Below, in pieces: positions 9,542 to 17,716 of a stretch of DNA of 64,000 nucleotides (positions are counted from its first letter, which is position 1; every line of letters starts with the position of its first letter). The stretch is taken from assembly GCA_020636325.1 (NCBI GenBank), contig JACJYC010000004.1, positions 558,001 through 622,000 on the forward strand, given 5' to 3'. Source of the DNA: Lewinellaceae bacterium. Its GTDB lineage: Bacteria > Bacteroidota > Bacteroidia > Chitinophagales > Saprospiraceae. Below the pieces are notes generated by a model. It had not been told where the DNA came from. It worked only from the letters and a program-made list of their open reading frames with translations, and did not search any database. Both the position numbers and the translations under genes were made by a program.

Positions 9542-10123
9542 TCAATTATTTTGTCTGCGAATCATTTCATCCCGGATCTTGGCCGCCCGTTCATAGTCCT
9601 CTTTTTCAAGCGCTTCGTCGAGCATCTGTTCCAGTTTTTCGGTGGAATAGCGGTCGAGCGGCGCGAGCGGTTCCTGGGGCGCTACCACCGGAGCGGGCGG
9701 ATTTTCGCCCAGTTCGATGGTCATGCCGGCTTCGTCGAGAATGGATTCATATACGAAAATAGGGCTTTCAAAACGTACGGCTGCCGCCATGGCGTCAGAG
9801 GGCCTGGAGTCGAGCTCCAGGTTGCTGCCGTCAGCTTTGGTCAGCACCAGAACGGCGAAAAAAGTCCCGTTTTTAAGGTCGGAGATAACCACTTCCTTCA
9901 CCCGGACGCCGAGGGAGTCGAGCGTTTCCCTGAATAGGTCGTGGGTCAGCGGTCGGGTAGGGCGGATATTCTGGAGCGGCAAGGCAATGGCCTGGGCTTC
10001 TGCGCTGCCGATCACAACCGGAAGTCGCCTGTTGCCCCCTTCTTCTTTCAGCACGACAATGAAGTTATTGGGTTGATTGTCGTTCCTGACCACTGCAGCA
10101 ATGCTAACCTGAATTTTCCGCAT
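9542..10123 (-). CDS. Bifunctional nuclease family (DUF151) protein with UVR motif
   Basis: The first 135 residues form a DUF151/BFN domain: NNFIVVLKEEGGNRRLPVVI, IGSAEAQAIA, and LELDSRPSDAMAAAVRF with the conserved Ser-Asp-Ala segment. A short proline-rich linker leads to a C-terminal UVR-type helix pair (residues about 160-190, EQMLDEALEKEDYERAAKIR), the UvrB/UvrC-interacting motif also found in other proteins. DUF151 proteins have reported nuclease activity in plants; the bacterial role is not settled. The combination is common in Bacteroidota. It probably shares an operon with the aminopeptidase P gene 3 bases downstream. Confidence 0.9.
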   Translation of the reverse strand: MRKIQVSIAAVVRNDNQPNNFIVVLKEEGGNRRLPVVIGSAEAQAIALPLQNIRPTRPLTHDLFRETLDSLGVRVKEVVISDLKNGTFFAVLVLTKADGSNLELDSRPSDAMAAAVRFESPIFVYESILDEAGMTIELGENPPAPVVAPQEPLAPLDRYSTEKLEQMLDEALEKEDYERAAKIRDEMIRRQNN

Positions 10124-10291
10124 GGAATCAATTTGTATTGGCCAACGCCGAAGAACCGGCCGGCCAATTGGGTAGTCATACCGGTAAGCGTAAAGATCGC
10201 ATTTTTGGATCGAAGATGGATGATTTGGAAAGGAAATTTATTAAAGTAATGTCCTTTGCGGCAATCCGGTCTATTGGAATGGGCGGGCGAC

Positions 10292-11743
10292 CTAGCCGGC
10301 TACGGGGCTGGCCAACCCAGCCAGGTCGTCAATTTTTTCCAGCAGCCAGTTCATGCTGGCCACGTTTTTGGTTTCCAGCACTTCCTGCTTGAGGTCCAAT
10401 AACGCCTTTTTGTTTTTAGGGGAGATATTGGTCAGCTTCTTGGTGAATTTGATCAGGTTGATGTACAGTTTTCGCCGTTGTTCGGGGACGTCCTTGCGGC
10501 GGTTGAGGAAGGTACGGAAGGTGTCCATTAATGAGTACAGAACGTCTATTTCCTCCATTTCGAAATAGGTAGCTATGAGCAGGGTCTTTGAGTTGAAATT
10601 GTAAATGATATCTTCGTATTCGACGTTCCTGAGCTGTTCGATCACCTTGTCGTATTTTTTCTGGTAGAAATAGAGCTGGGCAAGGTTGAAGGTAACGGCA
10701 TTTTGTCTTACATCCTCAGGTAGAAAATGTTGGTAATCGAAGATGAATTTTTCAATCCAGTCGTATTCTTTGAGCCGCAATCCAATCATCGCGATATTCT
10801 TGAAGAACCACTCAGGTAGTTTTCCTTCTGCGATGATAATTTCGTTAACAAGCATTGCTTTATAAAGAGAAAACAATTCATATGAAAAATGTTGATTACC
10901 CGAATTAATTCTTGAAACACAATAATTTTGTGCCGCCATATACAATTCATCCCTGGCCTCTTGGACGGGTACGGTATTTCCGTAATTGTCAAGCAGTAGT
11001 TTTAATTCCTTGTAGTTTTCTTCGTTGGCCGGCTCTGTATATAGTTTGCTAATCCGGTAGTAAATTTCCAGTAAAGGAGGTTTATTTTCAATAACTTCAA
11101 GATTCTTTAAAATATTTTCAATAAAACCTATTTGATATTCGTAATTTACAAATTTCCTTCGGCTTAAAACTTCACAGTAAAGCCTAAGTTTTTCCCCAAA
11201 GTAAAAAAAGTCAAGGTTTTTAGAAATGACTTCAACATTTGAAACGTCTTCCCGCTTGGTTTCAAAATCCGTTAATCCGAAATAGTGTTTTTCCAATACA
11301 TATTGATAATAGTAATATTCAGTATTATGATATGGATAGTTTTGGGAAACTCTCAATGCATTTCTTGAAGCGCTATTATATAGTTTAGTAAGCTTCCTTT
11401 CTTCAACCGCCTCGAGAAACCTCGCTGTTTGGGCCAGCGGATTCTTATCAAAAGCCTGTTGGCTTAGAAATCCCTCGACCAGTTTAAGAAGATCGGAGAA
11501 ATATTTCCGCATTCGAGTATCGTCATAAGGCTTGGCAGGATTGAGCTTTTTCCAGAGCTTTTCTTTGGAGGGTATTTTACTTGGTTGACCGTTGTGTTTA
11601 TCTAGAGCGGAAGAAACAAGGTCAAAAAGGTTACTTAAGTCTTCACTTGAGTTGAAATATGGAGAGAATATGTACTTTCGGCATCTGCTCAGTTCTAGCT
11701 TATCCAGCTGTTGAAGAATAGTAATTAGTTTACTGTTTTCCAT
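10292..11743 (-). CDS. Hypothetical helical-repeat protein
   Basis: I do not recognise a named family for this 483-residue protein. It has no signal peptide or membrane segment and reads as helical throughout, with many Tyr, Lys, Leu and Asn residues. Stretches such as NLAQLYFYQKKYDKVIEQL resemble tetratricopeptide helices, so a TPR-like scaffold is plausible. The coding sequence is clearly AT-richer than its neighbours, especially about 10850-11400, which may mean recent acquisition or different constraint. It is a single gene with its own upstream TATCTTCG box. Length, uninterrupted frame and ATG start support it being a real gene. Confidence 0.75.
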   Translation of the reverse strand: MENSKLITILQQLDKLELSRCRKYIFSPYFNSSEDLSNLFDLVSSALDKHNGQPSKIPSKEKLWKKLNPAKPYDDTRMRKYFSDLLKLVEGFLSQQAFDKNPLAQTARFLEAVEERKLTKLYNSASRNALRVSQNYPYHNTEYYYYQYVLEKHYFGLTDFETKREDVSNVEVISKNLDFFYFGEKLRLYCEVLSRRKFVNYEYQIGFIENILKNLEVIENKPPLLEIYYRISKLYTEPANEENYKELKLLLDNYGNTVPVQEARDELYMAAQNYCVSRINSGNQHFSYELFSLYKAMLVNEIIIAEGKLPEWFFKNIAMIGLRLKEYDWIEKFIFDYQHFLPEDVRQNAVTFNLAQLYFYQKKYDKVIEQLRNVEYEDIIYNFNSKTLLIATYFEMEEIDVLYSLMDTFRTFLNRRKDVPEQRRKLYINLIKFTKKLTNISPKNKKALLDLKQEVLETKNVASMNWLLEKIDDLAGLASPVAG

Positions 11744-12149
11744 TGCCTCACAGGATTGACCTTTTCTGTGCGAAGATAGTTATTTTTCGTAATAATAAGG
11801 AACAGTCAGCAAGTGTAAGTAGTTTTCACGGCATATTCAAATAGGCATAAATTAAACTGAAATTGTGACATTTTATCTCCTGATAGGGAGGAGGAGGGTT
11901 CTCATTCAAGTGTTATGATAAGATAAAAAATAGCATTCCATAATTCATTGATATTCAATATGTATATATGATTTTACAGCTTGGAGGTAAAAAAAAACTA
12001 TCGACCCTTTGTCCATTTCCTGGCAATGCCGTATCTTGTAGCGTCTTTTAGTAGGATTACCTGAGAACCTATGATTATCCGGAACGGCAAATGGCTCCGG
12101 TGAGGGTTCGGTTGGTCCCAAGCAATGATACAAGTCAAATCCACGAACC
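11744..12149. other. Divergent AT-rich intergenic region
   Basis: This 406-base gap separates the minus-strand hypothetical gene from the plus-strand surface protein, so both promoters should lie here. A small palindrome (ATATT-C-AATAT, 11951-11961) sits in its AT-rich middle. A 68-codon minus-strand frame crosses the right half but has no recognisable content and I do not call it a gene. No RNA gene is visible. Confidence 0.6.
11771..11778 (-). promoter_or_regulatory. Candidate -7 box for the hypothetical helical-repeat gene
   Basis: Read on the minus strand this is TATCTTCG, one mismatch from TAnnTTTG, about 27 bases upstream of the ATG. A -33 element is not obvious. Confidence 0.35.
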
Positions 12150-14645
12150 ATGAATGTATGTTTACGTAAACTTATGATGATAGCGGGCGGATTGCTGCTC
12201 TCCGTTTGGGGATGGGGGCAGGCTATCCAGCTACCCGTCTATCAGAACGTCACCGCGACGTATAGTTTCGTTTCTACCCCGAACAACCCCGGGATTGTTA
12301 CGGCGCCCGCTCACGGCGTCGCAACCCTCACCAAGGCAAATCCCGGCGTTCCCAGTGATTTTCATTGGGTATTGTCATATACCCCGAATGAGAATTACAT
12401 CGGCATCGATTTCATCAAGATCTCCTACTTCAGTTCCCCATCTTCCCTGAAATTCGCCGCGATCAGCATTACCGTAGAACCTGCCAAGGTCACCGCCGTA
12501 CACGATTATGCAACGACCATGACGGGCGTTCCGGTCGACATTGAGGTGCTGGCCAATGACTTCAGTTCTAACGGCGCTAAGCAGATTGCCGCCATACCGC
12601 TCGTCAACAACGGAACGGCTGAATATACGCCGGGTAATTCCTTCATATCCTTTACGCCGGCTCCCGGCTTCAAGGGCCTGGCCCACTTCAATTATGTGGT
12701 TTGTGACGGGGCAGGAACCTGCGATCACGGGACCGTCAGCGTAAATGTGCTGGGTTCGGATATGCCTTCCCAGGAGTCCTTCCAGATCTTTATCAAAAAG
12801 AACCAATCCCAGGATGTGCTGGTGCCGGATGTCTTTACCCTTTCTCAAGGTCCTTTGCACGGTGTGTACAGTACCGATACGGATGTGCCCCAATACACGC
12901 CCGTTACGAATTACACCGGTAATGACCAGATGACCTTCGTTTATGACAACCACCAGATAACCGTCAATATCAAAGTCCTTGATATCGAACAAAACGACCA
13001 CGCCTTTGATGATAATATTTACACCACTTCATACGAATCCGTAGAATTTGACGTGCTGGAGAATGACCTCTACGGCCATACCGCCAATTCGGTCGTGATC
13101 CACCAACCCCAGCACGGGAGCATCCAGATCCTCGGGGAAGGGATCGTTAACTATACGCCGGCGCCTGGGTTTACCGGGGTCGATGTATTCACCTACAGCT
13201 CCAATGCCCCGGGCGGCGATAACGAAACGGCTACCGTTCGCGTTTACGTCAGCAATTACGAGCCCGCTGCAGCCACTTTCCGGATGGCGACACCCAAGCA
13301 GACGCCTTTGATCATCGGCTACAATGTGCCGATCACGGATTTCGATTTTGCGATATCCGACCAGGGTGAGCTGGGGACTGCCGAATTTTACCCCGGCGAA
13401 GTGAACATGACCATCTACGGCGTGCCGATCACCGGCTATAACCTGATCATCTACACGCCCAACGAAGAAGTAATCAGCGGCGAGGATCACTTCGAAGTGA
13501 CCTACTGCGTGACCGACGAAACCGGCAACTGCGCTTATCAAAAGACGGTCAAGGTGGATATGGATATCCTGGACGTCGGTGCAGGCGACGGTCCGATGTG
13601 CTTCGGCGATTGTGTCTGGGCCGGCGATACCAATTTTGACGGTACCGTCAATATGGAAGACCTCCTGCCCCTGGGTTTGTACATGGGTGAGATCGGAAGC
13701 TCCAGGCCGGATGTCAATTTCAACTACTGGTACGGGCAATATGCTCCCGACTGGAGCGACCTGTTCCAGCAAAACCCGATCAACCTCAAGCACCTGGACA
13801 CCGACGGAGACAGCATCGTAACGGCACTGGATACCATTGCGATCCGGGAATTCTACGGCAGGACCCACTCGCTGACGGCAGCGAAAGTGCCGTTCTATAA
13901 CTTTGATATTGAACTGGACGGGGATGTATTCATCAACCCAGGAGATCTGGTGGAACTCAACATCAACGTCGGTTCTTCCGCCAATCCGGCTGTGGATGTT
14001 TATGGTTTTGCTTTCCCGTTCCTCTATGATACGACCATTGTTAAGCCGGGAAGCGTCAAGGTTGAATTTTATAATTCGAGTTGGCTATCCTACAATTCGC
14101 CTATCCTTTTCATGAGCCACAATGATGGCAGAGGAAAGGTTGATGCAGGATATACCCGGACCAGCGGAATAGCAGCTACCGGTTTTGGAAACATTGGGAA
14201 GGTCAGCTTCATTGTAGCCGATGAACTTGCGGGCTTCCGCCCCGATGGTGATGAAATCGTAGTCCCCGTCGGCGGTGGCGATGCCAAGGCGATGTCCAGC
14301 TCCGGTGAGATCAGAGGTGTGCACGTTCTGCCCCATGAATTGCATATCCGGGTGAACAAATCCAAGAAAGGCCCTGAAGCGCCGCTTGCACCAGCGATTT
14401 CGTCCAATTTGCTGAAAGTTTATCCCAACCCGTCCCAAGGCCTGATGAATGTCCGGTTCAACGGGGGGAATCAGTTTGAGTACATCAGATTGTTTAATAT
14501 GACCGGTCAGATCGTATTTGATTCCGGAGCGCTGAATACGAACAAAGCCAGCTTTGATTTCAGCGATCTTCCGGAGGGTTTGTATATTCTTGAAGCAGAA
14601 ACGGAACAAGGCCCGGTCAGGAAGAAAGTTGAAATTGTAAGGTAA
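12150..14645 (+). CDS. Large surface protein: cadherin-like repeats, dockerin-like, cohesin-like and type IX sorting domains
   Basis: The 831-residue product starts with a signal peptide (about residues 1-24, ending GWGQ). Several Ig/cadherin-like modules follow, marked by VLANDF, VLENDLYG and repeated TPAPGFKG/TPAPGFTG turns. Around residues 487-570 there are paired calcium-loop motifs (GDTNFDGTVNMEDLL and DTDGDSIVTALDTI) separated by an APDW segment, as in a dockerin. Residues about 580-740 look like a cohesin fold (NPGDLVELNINV, then GNIGKVSFIVAD). The C-terminus from about 754 (LKVYPNPSQGLMNVRF to KKVEIVR) is a type A sorting domain. The architecture suggests a surface-anchored structural or adhesive protein. 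It is related to the protein at 943 through the dockerin and cohesin-like parts, and has its own downstream terminator. Confidence 0.85.
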   Translation: MNVCLRKLMMIAGGLLLSVWGWGQAIQLPVYQNVTATYSFVSTPNNPGIVTAPAHGVATLTKANPGVPSDFHWVLSYTPNENYIGIDFIKISYFSSPSSLKFAAISITVEPAKVTAVHDYATTMTGVPVDIEVLANDFSSNGAKQIAAIPLVNNGTAEYTPGNSFISFTPAPGFKGLAHFNYVVCDGAGTCDHGTVSVNVLGSDMPSQESFQIFIKKNQSQDVLVPDVFTLSQGPLHGVYSTDTDVPQYTPVTNYTGNDQMTFVYDNHQITVNIKVLDIEQNDHAFDDNIYTTSYESVEFDVLENDLYGHTANSVVIHQPQHGSIQILGEGIVNYTPAPGFTGVDVFTYSSNAPGGDNETATVRVYVSNYEPAAATFRMATPKQTPLIIGYNVPITDFDFAISDQGELGTAEFYPGEVNMTIYGVPITGYNLIIYTPNEEVISGEDHFEVTYCVTDETGNCAYQKTVKVDMDILDVGAGDGPMCFGDCVWAGDTNFDGTVNMEDLLPLGLYMGEIGSSRPDVNFNYWYGQYAPDWSDLFQQNPINLKHLDTDGDSIVTALDTIAIREFYGRTHSLTAAKVPFYNFDIELDGDVFINPGDLVELNINVGSSANPAVDVYGFAFPFLYDTTIVKPGSVKVEFYNSSWLSYNSPILFMSHNDGRGKVDAGYTRTSGIAATGFGNIGKVSFIVADELAGFRPDGDEIVVPVGGGDAKAMSSSGEIRGVHVLPHELHIRVNKSKKGPEAPLAPAISSNLLKVYPNPSQGLMNVRFNGGNQFEYIRLFNMTGQIVFDSGALNTNKASFDFSDLPEGLYILEAETEQGPVRKKVEIVR

Positions 14646-14649
14646 TATT

Positions 14650-14693
14650 GGAACGATTAAAGCAATTTTTTAATACGTTCCCGCGTTTTTTAT
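14650..14693 (+). terminator. Intrinsic terminator of the large surface protein gene
   Basis: GGAACGATTAA (14650-14660) pairs with TTAATACGTTCC (14670-14681) with one bulged base, followed closely by a T-rich run (14686-14693), just after the stop codon. Confidence 0.65.
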
Positions 14694-14816
14694 TTACCGA
14701 TGCGCCGAAATAAAGTTATCGGCGTTCTCAGGCCGCATCAGAGGTGAAGGAATTAGCGGAAGAATGCGGCCGCTCAACTTGGTTTTTATTCGTGGAATTA
14801 TAATCATTGCTAGTGA
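14694..14816. other. Non-coding segment with two hairpins between terminators
   Basis: This stretch has CGCCGA/TCGGCG (14703-14708 with 14719-14724) and GGCCGCAT/ATGCGGCC (14731-14738 with 14764-14771). Together with the terminator at 14817 it could be a small RNA of about 150 bases, but no clear promoter is visible. An 80-codon frame from 14764 runs through the terminator and the palindromic element and is not credible. Confidence 0.3.
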
Positions 14817-14850
14817 GTCGCACGGAATCTTCTTGTGCGACTTTTTTTTT
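14817..14850 (+). terminator. Strong intrinsic terminator with no gene directly upstream
   Basis: GTCGCAC (14817-14823) pairs perfectly with GTGCGAC (14835-14841) and is followed by an uninterrupted T run to 14850. It lies 170 bases beyond the surface protein gene, which already has a terminator. Confidence 0.8.
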
Positions 14851-14920
14851 GGGGGGCTGCTCACTGAGGCAATCAACATGACTCATGTTGATTTTATATA
14901 TCACTTCAGACGGAAACTAG

Positions 14921-15143
14921 TGGCGCGAAATTTAAGTAGCACCATAATTTCGGGAGGCTATTTTTTCGACCGGCAAGGCGTCCCGCTGTTGGCGGGAGGA
15001 GCATAGCGGGACCACGCAAAGCGTGGCAAGCTTATATGACCGACCTGTCCGCCGTACTTAGGTACTAAGGCAGGCGTGGCGAGCAACGCAGCAGGTCGGA
15101 AAAAGAGGCCGCGAAACTTGAGTGGTATCTAGATTTCGCGCCA
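14921..15143. repeat. Long palindromic element with internal hairpins
   Basis: The ends form an imperfect inverted repeat of about 54 bases: 14921-14974 against the reverse complement of 15091-15143, both starting TGGCGCGAAAT at their outer edge. Inside are further perfect hairpins: GTCCCGCT/AGCGGGAC (14980-14987, 15005-15012), an alternative TCCCGC/GCGGGA (14981-14986, 14992-14997), CCACGC/GCGTGG (15012-15017, 15021-15026), CTTAG/CTAAG (15057-15061, 15065-15069), and CCGACCTG/CAGGTCGG (15040-15047, 15092-15099). No protein is encoded. It resembles a MITE- or REP-like element or a highly structured RNA; only one copy is seen in this window and target duplication is unclear. Confidence 0.7.
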
Positions 15144-15172
15144 ATAGAAATTGAACCCGGGCCTCGCTTCAA

Positions 15173-15203
15173 TTCGGGCAACAACGGGAAGTTGTTGCCC
15201 GAA
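15173..15203 (-). terminator. Hairpin immediately after ychF
   Basis: A perfect 13-base stem (TTCGGGCAACAAC with GTTGTTGCCCGAA) with a 5-base loop begins 2 bases past the ychF stop. There is no clear T run after it on the minus strand, so it may be an RNA-stabilising stem rather than a classical terminator. Confidence 0.5.
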
Positions 15204-15204
15204 G

Positions 15205-16305
15205 TCAGACATTAAACCGGAAATGCATCACGTCACCGTCGCCGACCACGTATTCCTTGCCCTCGATCCCCATTTTACCGGCTTCCTTGACCGCGGCTTC
15301 TGATCCGTACTTGATATAGTCTTCGTATTTGATAACCTCAGCCCGGATGAAACCCCGTTCAAAATCCGTATGGATCACGCCTGCGGCCTGCGGCGCTTTG
15401 GTGCCCCGGACGATCGTCCAGGCGCGCGCTTCTTTTTCGCCGGCCGTGAAATAGGTGATCAGGTTCAACAGGTGGTAGCAGGCCCGGATGACCTTGTTGA
15501 CGCCGGGCTCATCCAATCCCATGTCACTCAGGAATTCCATCCGCTCTTCCTTGCTTTCCAGTTCGGCGATCTCGGCTTCAATGCCGGCGCTGATCAGGAT
15601 GATCTCGGCATTTTCATCGGCAACGGCCTGCCTGAAGCGTTCGGTATGGGCATTACCTGTCTGAACGGCGCCTTCATCGACGTTGCAGACATAGAGGATC
15701 GGTTTGGCGGTTAATAACCATAGGTCCTGGAACAGCTCTCTTTCTTCCTCATTTTCGACGTGGAAGCTGCGGGCCGATTTGCCGCCTTCCAGGTGTTTCA
15801 TCAGCCTTTCCGCGAATTCTACGGCCCGGATGGCTTCCTTTTCGGCGCTTTTGGCGTTCTTTTTCAGGCGATCCAACCGTTTTTCGAGGGTTTCGATATC
15901 TTTGAACAGGAGTTCCATGTCGATGATCTCCTTGTCGCGGACAGGGTCCACATTGCCGTCCACATGGATGACATTATCGTCTTCAAAGCAGCGTACGACG
16001 TGAACGATGGCGTTGACCTCCCGGATATTGGCCAGGAACTGGTTGCCGAGGCCTTCGCCCTTGCTGGCGCCTTTGATGAGGCCGGCGATATCCAGGATCT
16101 CAATGGTGGTCGGAATGACCTTCAGCGGGTTGACCAGGGAGGCGATCTTGTCCAGCCGTGGGTCGGGCACCGTGATGACCCCCAGGTTGGGGTCTTTGGT
16201 GGCAAAAGGGTAATTGGCTGCCAATGCCTTGGCAGAGGTCAGCGCGTTGAACAAGGTGGATTTTCCGACGTTGGGTAAACCAACAATACCGCATTGTAGT
16301 CCCAT
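15205..16305 (-). CDS. ychF: Redox-regulated ATPase YchF (Obg-family)
   Basis: At 366 residues this is the standard length for YchF/OLA1, a conserved ribosome-associated P-loop NTPase that prefers ATP. The P loop is GLPNVGKS (residues 9-16), followed by DIAGLIKGASKGEGLGNQFL as switch region, a coiled-coil insertion (LEKRLDRLKKNAKSAEKEA) and a C-terminal TGS domain (AWTIVRGTKAPQAAGVIHTD, ending DVMHFRFNV). The gene stands alone, with a good -7 box upstream and a hairpin directly after the stop. Confidence 0.97.
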   Translation of the reverse strand: MGLQCGIVGLPNVGKSTLFNALTSAKALAANYPFATKDPNLGVITVPDPRLDKIASLVNPLKVIPTTIEILDIAGLIKGASKGEGLGNQFLANIREVNAIVHVVRCFEDDNVIHVDGNVDPVRDKEIIDMELLFKDIETLEKRLDRLKKNAKSAEKEAIRAVEFAERLMKHLEGGKSARSFHVENEEERELFQDLWLLTAKPILYVCNVDEGAVQTGNAHTERFRQAVADENAEIILISAGIEAEIAELESKEERMEFLSDMGLDEPGVNKVIRACYHLLNLITYFTAGEKEARAWTIVRGTKAPQAAGVIHTDFERGFIRAEVIKYEDYIKYGSEAAVKEAGKMGIEGKEYVVGDGDVMHFRFNV

Positions 16306-16349
16306 GGATTATGCTATTCCCGCGTTTTATACGTTTTAAAAAAGCGCCG

Positions 16350-16357
16350 CAAAGATA
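16350..16357 (-). promoter_or_regulatory. -7 box for ychF
   Basis: On the minus strand this reads TATCTTTG, a perfect TAnnTTTG match, 45 bases before the ychF ATG. No typical -33 TTG is seen at standard spacing. Confidence 0.55.
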
Positions 16358-16406
16358 GCAACCTGGCGGATATTTTTTATATTACACAAAAATGCATCGG
16401 TTTTAA

Positions 16407-16988
16407 ATGAATTTTCTGGCCCACTTCTTTCTCTCCTGCGACCAGCCCGACCTCGCCGTAGGTAATTTCCTGACCGACCTGCTCCGAAACAAGGAGGTCA
16501 GGCAGTTGCCCGATGAGGTTCAGAAAGGGGTGAAACTCCACCGCCAGATCGATACCTACACGGACAATCACCCGATTGTCAGGCAGGCTATTCACCGGCT
16601 GTACCCTCATCACCACAAATATGCGCCGGTCATCGTCGATATCTGGTACGACTATGTACTGGCCAACAACTGGTCGACCTACAGCGACCAACACCTGCAG
16701 GGCTTCGCCGATGATATGTACAAAAACGTCCTGGACGCTTTTGAGATCATCCCCGACCGGGTGCGCAGGCAGGTAACCGGAATGATTGAAGACAACTGGC
16801 TGACCAAATACGCCCACATTGAAGGCATAAGGGATACCTTTGACCGGATGAGCCGTTATGTGACCAAACCGGAATGGCTGGCGGGCGCCGCCGACCATTT
16901 GCTGGAGGAGCTGCCGGCGTTGGAGGAAGAGTTCAGGGTGTTTTTTCCTGAGCTCAGCAGTTACGTAGCCGACCAATGTCCCTGCTGA
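16407..16988 (+). CDS. Acyl carrier protein phosphodiesterase family (AcpH-like)
   Basis: The 193-residue product opens with MNFLAHFFLSCDQPDLAVGNF and carries GVKLHRQIDTYTDNHP and later a DYVLANNW segment, the pattern of the ACP phosphodiesterase (DUF479) family. These enzymes remove the 4'-phosphopantetheine arm from holo acyl carrier protein in the cytoplasm, using conserved Asp and His residues related to the HD fold. The gene is divergent from ychF and ends 3 bases from the convergent porT gene. A carrier-like protein lacking the arm-bearing serine is encoded far away in this window (44011-44253); no link is implied by position. Confidence 0.88.
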   Translation: MNFLAHFFLSCDQPDLAVGNFLTDLLRNKEVRQLPDEVQKGVKLHRQIDTYTDNHPIVRQAIHRLYPHHHKYAPVIVDIWYDYVLANNWSTYSDQHLQGFADDMYKNVLDAFEIIPDRVRRQVTGMIEDNWLTKYAHIEGIRDTFDRMSRYVTKPEWLAGAADHLLEELPALEEEFRVFFPELSSYVADQCPC

Positions 16989-16990
16989 GG

Positions 16991-17716
16991 TTACCCCTCG
17001 AAATGAAAGGAGATCGTGAAGGCCCGGGACAGGATCTTTTCCAAAACGGTTGATTCTTCCAGATTCGGGTTGAAGATCAGCGTATTGCCGATCCCCTGGG
17101 AGACCTTGAATTCCGGTGAGAAGATGAAATACGGGAAAAAGAACTGGATGCCCGCGCCGTATTCAACGGCAAAATCGTGGGGTGATATCTTCACCAGGGT
17201 CTCGGCCTGTCTGGCCCTGGAATCGCTCGCCACATCGAAGCTGTATTTCACGCCGGCAATCACAAACAATCGCTTGTCGTGATAGGGCGCCGATTTGTAC
17301 CGGAAATGGAAAGGCATTTCCAGCAGAACGCTGGATACTTTTCGCTGACTTAGCGGCGTCGATCTGGAGTTTTTGCTGTATTCCAGGTTCCTTTCCGCAA
17401 AAGAAAGCGTGGGCAGGAACCGGAAGTCAAAATAATCGCCGATCTTCAGGTTGGTCACGATGCCCAGGTTGAACCCCGGGCCGCGCAGCGATTCGATAGC
17501 GTTGATGCTGTCGCTGTAAATGAAATCCTTTGACCTGAAAGGCCTGAAATTGGCGCTGTTCAATCCCAGCGTAATGCCGAAATAATGGGACTTGCTGTCA
17601 AAATCGTAGAAATTGTAATTGCCTTCACTTCTTTTTTGAGCGGACAGGGTAATGGCCGTGCCGATGAAAAAAAGGAAGGTTAAGAGCGCTATTTTTCTGC
17701 CAGGTAAATGGTGCAT
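16991..17716 (-). CDS. porT: Type IX secretion/gliding protein PorT, outer membrane beta-barrel
   Basis: The 241-residue product has a signal peptide (residues about 8-26, ending LSAQ) and a small barrel of alternating strands from KSHYFGITLGLNSANF to the terminal AFTISFHFEG. In Bacteroidota, PorT is a needed component of the type IX secretion system and its gene characteristically follows ubiE, as here, where the two overlap by 28 bases. The window also encodes four proteins with type IX sorting domains, consistent with a working system. Family membership is inferred mainly from the barrel pattern plus this conserved neighbourhood; a generic porin-family label is the fallback. Confidence 0.8.
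   Translation of the reverse strand: MHHLPGRKIALLTFLFFIGTAITLSAQKRSEGNYNFYDFDSKSHYFGITLGLNSANFRPFRSKDFIYSDSINAIESLRGPGFNLGIVTNLKIGDYFDFRFLPTLSFAERNLEYSKNSRSTPLSQRKVSSVLLEMPFHFRYKSAPYHDKRLFVIAGVKYSFDVASDSRARQAETLVKISPHDFAVEYGAGIQFFFPYFIFSPEFKVSQGIGNTLIFNPNLEESTVLEKILSRAFTISFHFEG

Noticed and set aside
11945..12151. 68-codon minus-strand frame upstream of the large surface protein
   Set aside because: No recognisable sequence and it sits in a divergent promoter region.
14764..15006. 80-codon frame in the non-coding region
   Set aside because: It runs through a terminator and into the palindromic element.
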